Positions 1 to 5,426 of a DNA stretch of 5,426 nt are shown one piece after another. The notes below the pieces were generated by a model. That model was not told the DNA's origin, ran no database searches, and worked only from the letters and a program-made list of their open reading frames with translations. The position numbers were made by a program, and so were the translations under genes. Position 1 is the stretch's first letter. Each line of letters opens with the position of its first letter. Origin of the DNA: an uncultured Prevotella sp. (GTDB lineage Bacteria > Bacteroidota > Bacteroidia > Bacteroidales > Bacteroidaceae). The stretch spans positions 1 through 5,426 of the forward strand of contig USQD01000153.1 in the NCBI GenBank assembly GCA_900556795.1, read 5' to 3'.

Positions 1-3
1 TAT

Positions 4-38
4 AAAGGGGATTTGCAGCTGCAAATCCCCTTTTTTTT
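4..38 (+). terminator. Strong intrinsic (Rho-independent) terminator of an upstream gene
   Basis: Positions 4-33 are a perfect palindrome, with arms AAAGGGGATTTGC (4-16) and GCAAATCCCCTTT (21-33). As RNA this folds into a 13-bp stem with an AGCT loop, followed by eight T residues at 31-38, three of which are shared with the stem. That is the classical form of an intrinsic terminator reading left to right, so it probably ends a gene lying left of the window. On the minus strand the stem is followed only by TTTATA, so reverse termination would be weaker. It separates the downstream operon from upstream transcription. Confidence 0.9.
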
Positions 39-101
39 CACCTTAATATGTCTGTTTTATCGTACATGAAACATTTAAAAACACGCAAGATACAAATTTT
101 A

Positions 102-132
102 ACTGCACTTTACGAAAAAGGACATATCTTTG
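102..132 (+). promoter_or_regulatory. Bacteroidetes-type promoter of the susC-susD operon
   Basis: TATCTTTG at 125-132 matches every fixed base of the Bacteroidetes sigma-ABfr -7 consensus TAnnTTTG. The -33 element (consensus TTTG, usually about 19-21 bases upstream) is weak here: the best-spaced candidate is ACTG at 102-105, 19 bases away and matching two of four bases. From the usual spacing, transcription should start near 137-140, leaving a leader of about 50 bases before the susC ATG. A weak -33 box would fit a promoter that needs an activator, such as a hybrid two-component or SusR-type regulator, but no operator was recognised. It is the only exact plus-strand -7 match I found between the terminator and the gene. 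Confidence 0.65.
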
Positions 133-187
133 CAGCCGTAAACAATTAACAAAATAGTGATTTAATATACCTATAAGCTGTTAAACT
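133..187 (+). promoter_or_regulatory. AT-rich, Shine-Dalgarno-less leader of the SusC gene
   Basis: This is the stretch between the -7 box and the ATG at 188. It is AT-rich, and the bases just before the start (GTTAAACT) contain no purine-rich Shine-Dalgarno sequence. That is normal in Bacteroidota, where A/T-rich, unstructured leaders support initiation. No riboswitch-like fold or strong hairpin is visible. The motif AATTAACAAAA at 144-154 recurs beyond the operon at 5390-5400. Confidence 0.4.
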
Positions 188-3100
188 ATGAAGTTATATT
201 TAAAACAAACAACAATCTTAATGGGTATGTGTTCCGCACTTGGGATGTATGCTCCAGAGGTACAAGCTAGCAATGGAGAAGCAAATTCTCTGATAGCAAC
301 TTCAGTACAACAAACAAAAAAGGTTACAGGTAATATCAGCGACTCAATGGGTCCGCTGATTGGTGCAACAATCAAGGAGAAAGGAACAGGTAACGGTGTA
401 GTAACCGACCTGGATGGTAATTTCTCTATTAATGTAAAGCCTGGTACTACGCTCGTGATTTCTTATGTTGGTTACAACACCAAGGAAGTTGTAGTAGGCA
501 ATCAGACGAACATTAAGGTTTCGTTGGAGGAAGAAGGTCATAGCCTCAACGACGTTGTCGTCATCGGTTATGGTACCCAGCGCAAGGAAGCCGTAACAGG
601 TTCTGTAGCTAACGTTACAGGTTCATTGGTACGTGAGGTTCCTGGTGCTGACATCACCAACGCCCTTCAAGGCCGTATCGCAGGTGTACAGATGGCACAG
701 ACTTCATCTAAGCCAGGTGCATCCATGCAGATTCGTATCCGTGGTACACGTTCCTTGACAGCCAGCAATGACCCATTGATCGTACTCGATGGTATTCCAT
801 TCGCAGGTAGTATTAGCGACATCGACCCTAACAACATCAAGAGCATGGACATCTTGAAGGATGCCTCTGCTACTGCAATCTACGGTTCCCGTGGTGCCAA
901 CGGTGTCATCATCATCACTACTTATAAAGGTTATCAGGAGCAGCGCCCTACTGTAACTTATAATGGTTACATCGGTGCCAAGACTCTCTTCCACCGTTAT
1001 CCGATGATGAACGCAGAACAGTTCACCAAACTCCGTCAGTATGCTAACAAGTTCCAGAATGGTCCTGATGAGAAGTATTGGGGCGAAGACGGTGCTGTGG
1101 ATATGGATTGGCAGGACGAATTGTTCAAGACTGGTATCACCACAAACCATGACATCGGTGTATCTGGCGGCTCTTCCAAGGGAAGCTACAACTTCGGACT
1201 CTCATACTATCGTGATGAAGCTGTTATCCCAACACAGAACTTCAACCGTTATGCCATGCATGCAGCCATCGATCAGGAGATTGGTAAATACGTGAAGATT
1301 GGTTTCAGCACCAACAGCAACTACAGTATCACCAATAATAGCGACCTCGGTCTCTACAACACATTGAGTGCAACTCCTATCGCTAACCCATATAATGAAG
1401 ATGGTTCTTTGAAGACACGCATCCGCATGTCTAGTGATGACCAGTGGGTTTATACCAAGAATACCATTGAGAATCTTGGTGACAGCCACAAGGATCAGAC
1501 AAAGTCATACGGTACTTACAACAACTTCTATGGTGAAGTGAAGATTCCTCACGTAGACGGATTGAAATATCGCATCAATCTCGGTTTGAACTATCGTTCC
1601 AGCGAATATGGTAACTTCGTAGGTCAGGGTGTATTCTCTGACAAGGATAATGCAGACTCTCATGCCACTTCCCGCTACCAGCGCACAACCAACTGGGCTA
1701 TTGAGAACATGCTGACATACGACAAGACATGGGGCAAGCATACAATCAATGCGGTAGCTCTTTACTCTGCTGAGCAGACCAACTATCGCCAGACCAATAT
1801 GTATGGACTCGATATTCCTAACGACAAGTTCCAGTTCTATAACATCGGTTATGCCAAGACTGTAACAGTAGATCCTGCTAACCAGGCATACTACAAGAGT
1901 GGTCTTGAGTCTGTTATGGGTCGTGTGATGTACAACTACGACAACAAGTATATGGCGAGCGTTGCCTTCCGTTCAGATGGTTCTTCCCGTCTGGCAAAGG
2001 GACACAAGTGGCATACTTATCCTGCCGTATCTCTCGGTTGGAATATCTCTCGTGAAAACTTCATGAAGGATATTACCTGGTTGGAAAGCCTGAAACTCCG
2101 TGTGGGTTATGGTGAGACATCTAACCAGTCAGTAAACCCATATTCTACCCTCGGTGCATTGAGCACACGTGCTTACAATTTCGGTAGCGACCCTAATGGT
2201 TATGCTGTAGGTATGTACGTTTCTTCTCTCCCTAACTCAGAACTCGGTTGGGAGTATTCCAAGACTTGGAACTATGGTATCGACTTCTCTCTCTTCGGTG
2301 GTCGTTTGAGCGGTACTGCAGAGTACTATGTTCAGAATACAGAAGACTTGCTGATGAGTGTTAACTTGCCATCAACATCCGGCGTAAGCAGCTATATGGC
2401 AAATGTAGGTAAGACCCGCAACAAGGGTTTCGAGCTTTCTCTGAAAGGAACCATCATCGACAATAAGAATGGATGGACATGGGATGCCGGTGTAAACTTC
2501 TATACCAATAAGAACGAATTGGTAGAATTGGCCTCAGGAGCAACACGTGACGAAAGTAACTGGTGGTTCGTTGGCAAACCAATCAACGTCATCTACGACT
2601 ATGAGAAGATTGGTATCTGGCAGACCGACGAGGAAGCCATCCGCAAGGTTGCAGAACCTGGTGGTAACGCTGGTATGATCAAGATTAAATACAATGGTGA
2701 CTATAACGCAGATGGCACTCCTACCCGTCCATACGGTGAGGATGACCGTCAGATCATGAAGGTAGACCCAGACTGGGAAGGTGGTTTCAATACCCGTGTA
2801 GCTTACAAGAACTGGGATCTCTCAGTAGTAGCTTCATACCGTCATGGTGGAACATTGATCAGCACCATCTATGGTTCACAGGGTTACCTGAACATGCTGA
2901 CCGGTCGTCGTAACAACATTGATGTAAACTACTGGACAGAGGACAATCCTACAAATGATTATCCAAAGCCAGGTGGTATCGAGAGCAGTAACAACCCTAA
3001 GTATGGAAACTCACTGGGTTACTTCAGTGGTTCTTATCTCAAGATTCGTACCATCACATTGGGTTACAACTTCAATCAGCCATGGCTCAAGAAGTGTGGA

Positions 3101-3310
3101 ATCAGCAAGGCTCGCATTTATGCAACCGTACAGAATCCGTTTGTTCTCTTCTCTCCATACCATGACGAATCAGGCATGGACCCAGAGACCAACTCATACG
3201 GTAACGAGAATCAGGCTGTAAACTCATTCTACAAGTCAAACTTGCTCGTAGTAGGTTTCAACACTCCTTCTACCCGCAACTGGTTGCTCGGATTAAACAT
3301 AACCTTCTAA
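188..3310 (+). CDS. SusC/RagA-family TonB-dependent outer-membrane transporter
   Basis: This is a complete outer-membrane transporter of 1040 residues, a usual length for SusC proteins. By family knowledge it imports a ligand delivered by its SusD partner, powered by TonB-ExbB-ExbD. Visible parts in order: a signal peptide with likely cleavage after VQA27; a carboxypeptidase-D regulatory-like domain at about 45-115 (VTDLDGNFSI, ISYVGY); a TonB-box-like segment DVVVIGYGTQ at 122-131; a plug domain at about 132-248 with the family signatures RIRG (183-186), DPLIVLDGIP (195-204) and LKDASATAIYGSRGANGV (223-240); then a beta-barrel ending in phenylalanine 1040. NVGKTRNKGFEL (739-750) is typical of the family barrel. 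A DxNxDG loop at 838-843 could bind calcium. There is no STN domain, which argues against a role in anti-sigma signalling. The ATG at 188 is chosen because it gives an intact signal peptide downstream of the promoter. No frameshift is seen. The substrate is unknown. Confidence 0.97.
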   Translation: MKLYLKQTTILMGMCSALGMYAPEVQASNGEANSLIATSVQQTKKVTGNISDSMGPLIGATIKEKGTGNGVVTDLDGNFSINVKPGTTLVISYVGYNTKEVVVGNQTNIKVSLEEEGHSLNDVVVIGYGTQRKEAVTGSVANVTGSLVREVPGADITNALQGRIAGVQMAQTSSKPGASMQIRIRGTRSLTASNDPLIVLDGIPFAGSISDIDPNNIKSMDILKDASATAIYGSRGANGVIIITTYKGYQEQRPTVTYNGYIGAKTLFHRYPMMNAEQFTKLRQYANKFQNGPDEKYWGEDGAVDMDWQDELFKTGITTNHDIGVSGGSSKGSYNFGLSYYRDEAVIPTQNFNRYAMHAAIDQEIGKYVKIGFSTNSNYSITNNSDLGLYNTLSATPIANPYNEDGSLKTRIRMSSDDQWVYTKNTIENLGDSHKDQTKSYGTYNNFYGEVKIPHVDGLKYRINLGLNYRSSEYGNFVGQGVFSDKDNADSHATSRYQRTTNWAIENMLTYDKTWGKHTINAVALYSAEQTNYRQTNMYGLDIPNDKFQFYNIGYAKTVTVDPANQAYYKSGLESVMGRVMYNYDNKYMASVAFRSDGSSRLAKGHKWHTYPAVSLGWNISRENFMKDITWLESLKLRVGYGETSNQSVNPYSTLGALSTRAYNFGSDPNGYAVGMYVSSLPNSELGWEYSKTWNYGIDFSLFGGRLSGTAEYYVQNTEDLLMSVNLPSTSGVSSYMANVGKTRNKGFELSLKGTIIDNKNGWTWDAGVNFYTNKNELVELASGATRDESNWWFVGKPINVIYDYEKIGIWQTDEEAIRKVAEPGGNAGMIKIKYNGDYNADGTPTRPYGEDDRQIMKVDPDWEGGFNTRVAYKNWDLSVVASYRHGGTLISTIYGSQGYLNMLTGRRNNIDVNYWTEDNPTNDYPKPGGIESSNNPKYGNSLGYFSGSYLKIRTITLGYNFNQPWLKKCGISKARIYATVQNPFVLFSPYHDESGMDPETNSYGNENQAVNSFYKSNLLVVGFNTPSTRNWLLGLNITF

Positions 3311-3322
3311 AAATTGACAACA
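3311..3322 (+). promoter_or_regulatory. 12-base susC-susD junction without a Shine-Dalgarno site
   Basis: Only AAATTGACAACA separates the susC stop codon from the susD ATG at 3323. There is no purine-rich ribosome-binding site, so initiation of the second gene probably depends on translational coupling or on the local A-rich context. There is no room for a separate terminator or promoter, which supports one dicistronic mRNA. TTG at 3314 is in frame with susD and could be taken as a start. It would only add M-T-T ahead of the lipoprotein signal peptide, and ATG is the better choice. Confidence 0.7.
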
Positions 3323-5314
3323 ATGAAAATTCGCAGTTATATATTAGCAGCAGGACTTCTTGCATCTGGCCTTGCATTTACAGGTTGCTCTAGTGTGCTC
3401 GAAGAAACCGACCGTCAGGGATATACCCCTGAATATTTTAAGACAGAAAAAGGTGTACAGGCAGGTATCACATCACTCTATGCCAACCTTCGCTATTATT
3501 GGGGCAATGGTTATTGGCTCATAGCTACAGAGGAAGGCACCGATGAGTATACCTACGGACATGGTGGTAACGGAAACGATTACCCTATCGATATGACAGA
3601 GCAGATTCTGAATCCAAGCAACTGTCGTGCAGACGTTTTGTGGAACGTAGCCTTCTCTGATATCAATACCGCAAGTGGTGTGATTGAGAATGGTTCTGCG
3701 GCAGGCATTGCAGAAAGTCTTTTGTCAGAAGCTCGCTTCTTCCGTGCATTAGACTACTTCGAGTTGGTTCAGACCTTCGGTGGTGTTCCTTTGGATTTGG
3801 GTGCCGGTGAGTTGAAGTTCAACATCAATGCTACCCGTACTTCTACCCGTAATACCGTACCTGAGGTTTATACCAAGGCAGTATTCCCTGACTTGAAGAC
3901 AGCCATTGAACAGCTTCCAGATGCTGGTCGAGTAACTGGTGGAGTCACTAAGACAGCAGCTCGTCTGGTATTGGCTAAGGCTTATCTGACATATGGATGG
4001 TGGTTGCAGAATCCAAACAACATTCCAACCTATCCTACATGCGACCGTCAAGATCCAGACGGACATGATGCAGCATGGTATTTCCAGCAGGCATACAATA
4101 TCGCAGTAGAAGCCATCAACAATCCTGCAGGATTTGGTTTGCAGAAATCATTCTATATGGTTAATGTGGGTACTAATGACCGCAACAACGAGATTTTGCT
4201 CTATGCTGACCACAACGAGTCTAACAACTACTATGATGGTGGTACCAACTTCGATTGGGCAAATGGTAATGCGCCTGGCAACTTTGCACGTTGGATGTGC
4301 CGTTGGGACTATACCTTCCTGGAGACATCCAAGAATGCAACGACATGGGATGCATTCCGTTCTGTACAGCGTGAAGCCGTTCAGGGAAAGGACCGTCCTT
4401 GGAAGCAGATGGCTACTCCTATCGAGGTAATGACCAAGACTTTCGCTGAGAAGAAGATGGACTCTCGTTTCGACGGAACATTCGCTTATCAGTTCCGCAG
4501 CAACTGGGATAAGTCTGGTGCTATTTCAGGCACAGCATATAATGCCAACGGATTACCTGTAAACGCCCAGGATTCTATCCTTACCTTTATTGATGACAGC
4601 GAAGCTGCAGGCATCGTTTATCCACAGGCGGGCGTAAAGAATGCAGCTGGTGATGGTACCAAGACTGCTGGCTACAGCAATGTAGGTGCTGGTGTTCTCC
4701 CTGGTCGTGCCGACTGGGTGATTGCAGCAAGTGGTATCAGCCGTTATGCATGGTTGAACAACTGGAAGAATGGTATCTACCGTTCAGACAATGGCAACAC
4801 ATTGGGTAAGCCTAATGGTGACAGCCCACGTCCATACCCAGTATTGAAGTTCTCTGAACTCTACTTTATCGCTGCCGAGGCTGCAGTAAAGGGTGCAACA
4901 ACAACTGGCAACTGGACCGCTCGCAACCTGATCAATGAGATTCGTGGTCGTGCAGGTGTCTGGACATACGACAACAACCGTCAGCGCGAGAAGGTGGCAG
5001 ACTACAGTCAGCAGATGAAGGATGCTACACCTCAGAATATCACCATCGAGTATATTCTGGCAGAGCGTTCACGTGAGTTCTTCGGTGAAGGTTACCGTTG
5101 GTGGGATCTCGTCCGCACCCAGACATGGAAGCAGATTGCAGGAACCTATACCATCTGCGGTCTTACAGCAGGCGATCATACTCCTAAGACTTGGAAACGT
5201 GTGCTCATCACTCCAGAGAAGTATCTCCGCCCTATTCCACAGGGACAGATTGATGCTCTCCAAATGTCAGCAGAGGAAAAGGCTGCTTATCAGAACCCAA
5301 GCTATACAGAATAA
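3323..5314 (+). CDS. SusD/RagB-family surface nutrient-binding lipoprotein
   Basis: This is a complete lipoprotein of 663 residues when started at the ATG at 3323, somewhat long for a family usually near 500-600. By family knowledge it forms the mobile extracellular lid of the SusC barrel and binds the ligand. A lipoprotein signal peptide ends in LAFTGC, with the lipidated cysteine at 22. The acidic pair EE at 27-28 resembles Bacteroidota lipoprotein export signals, which fits surface display. Family hallmarks in order: the TPR-type helix EARFFRALDYFELVQTFGGV (136-155); a second helix pair with AARLVLAKAYLTYGWW ending at W227; LKFSELYFIAAEAA (508-521); INEIRGRAGV (537-546); ERSREFFGEGYRWWDLVR (581-598); PIPQ (637-640); and a C-terminal QNPSY (657-661). 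An aromatic cluster at 58-65 (YYWGNGYW) might contact ligand, but this is inference. Glycan, glycopeptide or peptide ligands are all possible. Confidence 0.97.
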   Translation: MKIRSYILAAGLLASGLAFTGCSSVLEETDRQGYTPEYFKTEKGVQAGITSLYANLRYYWGNGYWLIATEEGTDEYTYGHGGNGNDYPIDMTEQILNPSNCRADVLWNVAFSDINTASGVIENGSAAGIAESLLSEARFFRALDYFELVQTFGGVPLDLGAGELKFNINATRTSTRNTVPEVYTKAVFPDLKTAIEQLPDAGRVTGGVTKTAARLVLAKAYLTYGWWLQNPNNIPTYPTCDRQDPDGHDAAWYFQQAYNIAVEAINNPAGFGLQKSFYMVNVGTNDRNNEILLYADHNESNNYYDGGTNFDWANGNAPGNFARWMCRWDYTFLETSKNATTWDAFRSVQREAVQGKDRPWKQMATPIEVMTKTFAEKKMDSRFDGTFAYQFRSNWDKSGAISGTAYNANGLPVNAQDSILTFIDDSEAAGIVYPQAGVKNAAGDGTKTAGYSNVGAGVLPGRADWVIAASGISRYAWLNNWKNGIYRSDNGNTLGKPNGDSPRPYPVLKFSELYFIAAEAAVKGATTTGNWTARNLINEIRGRAGVWTYDNNRQREKVADYSQQMKDATPQNITIEYILAERSREFFGEGYRWWDLVRTQTWKQIAGTYTICGLTAGDHTPKTWKRVLITPEKYLRPIPQGQIDALQMSAEEKAAYQNPSYTE

Positions 5315-5342
5315 GACAAGCTACAATGATAGAATAACATAT

Positions 5343-5382
5343 TTTCGACAAATATACTAAATATAAAGAATATATGTCGAAA
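5343..5382. repeat. Imperfect inverted repeat downstream of the SusD gene
   Basis: TTTCGACA (5343-5350) is exactly complementary to TGTCGAAA (5375-5382). Four further A/T pairs (5353-5356 with 5371-5374) become possible if two A residues bulge. The inner spacer is AT-rich. The hairpin begins 28 bases after the susD stop codon. It is not followed by a T-tract (the next bases are TACACTTAATT), so it is not a standard intrinsic terminator. It could be a weak terminator or mRNA 3'-end stabiliser, an operator for a gene to the right, or a chance feature of AT-rich sequence. Confidence 0.4.
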
Positions 5383-5426
5383 TACACTTAATTAACAAAA
5401 GAAGTGGATATATTGTTTCATATTCC
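5383..5426. other. AT-rich intergenic tail with no recognisable gene
   Basis: The final 44 bases contain no start codon leading into an open frame and no exact TAnnTTTG promoter element on the plus strand. They carry AATTAACAAAA at 5390-5400, identical to 144-154 in the susC leader and likewise followed within a few bases by AGTG. The segment may be the leader of a further gene outside the window, but nothing here proves it. Confidence 0.4.

Noticed and set aside
4..33. The 30-base palindrome as a protein-binding operator or attachment site
   Set aside because: The immediately following T-run and GC-rich stem base explain it fully as an intrinsic terminator. There is no second copy or mobile-element gene in the window.
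1..420. Antisense small-RNA promoter over the start of the SusC gene
   Set aside because: I looked for the minus-strand -7 pattern (CAAAnnTA on the plus strand) in this region by eye and found no exact match.
704..1150. 148-codon minus-strand open frame inside the SusC gene
   Set aside because: It lies wholly within a clearly coding plus-strand gene, its translation shows no recognisable domain, and it has no convincing promoter. It is a shadow of biased codon use.
3314..3319. TTGACA resembling a sigma-70 -35 hexamer
   Set aside because: Bacteroidota use -33 TTTG and -7 TAnnTTTG elements. No -10/-7 partner lies at the right place, and the hexamer sits between two co-transcribed genes.
3314..3322. 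In-frame TTG at 3314 as the start of the SusD gene
   Set aside because: It adds only three residues before a normal lipoprotein signal peptide that begins at ATG 3323. ATG is the far commoner start and leaves a sensible 12-base gap.
3749..4066. 105-codon minus-strand open frame inside the SusD gene
   Set aside because: It is fully embedded in a conserved SusD reading frame, and its low-complexity-like translation has no family features.
5022..5360. 112-codon plus-strand frame overlapping the end of the SusD gene
   Set aside because: It mostly overlaps the conserved C-terminal SusD motifs in another frame, and the part beyond the stop codon is AT-rich noise.

Overview
The window looks like part of a Bacteroidota chromosome, most likely order Bacteroidales and possibly a Prevotella/Segatella-type gut or oral organism. 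Three things support this: an adjacent SusC-type TonB-dependent transporter gene and SusD-type surface lipoprotein gene, which as a pair are characteristic of this phylum; an exact match to the Bacteroidetes sigma-ABfr -7 element (TAnnTTTG) upstream; and no Shine-Dalgarno sequence before either gene. The genus is an impression from protein style and moderate GC, not a demonstrated assignment.

Layout: positions 4-38 hold a strong intrinsic terminator, probably for a gene left of the window. Positions 39-187 hold a promoter with its -7 element at 125-132 and a short AT-rich leader. Positions 188-3310 encode a complete 1040-residue SusC/RagA-family outer-membrane transporter. After only 12 bases, 3323-5314 encode a complete 663-residue SusD/RagB-family lipoprotein. 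The last 112 bases are AT-rich and non-coding. They contain an imperfect inverted repeat (5343-5382) without a T-tract and an 11-base motif also found in the susC leader. No RNA gene, mobile element, CRISPR array or minus-strand gene is supported.

How the genes work together: by family knowledge, the SusD-like lipoprotein caps the extracellular face of the SusC-like barrel and captures the ligand. The barrel then imports it into the periplasm using energy from TonB-ExbB-ExbD. The 12-base junction argues for one dicistronic mRNA. The transporter has the carboxypeptidase-D-like N-terminal domain but no STN signalling domain, so it is probably not itself a FecR/ECF signal transducer. No glycoside hydrolase, peptidase, surface glycan-binding protein or regulator lies in the window, so the substrate cannot be named. 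The pair looks intact and ordinary for its family. I see no convincing sign of a previously undescribed system; the findings are modest regulatory and structural points.
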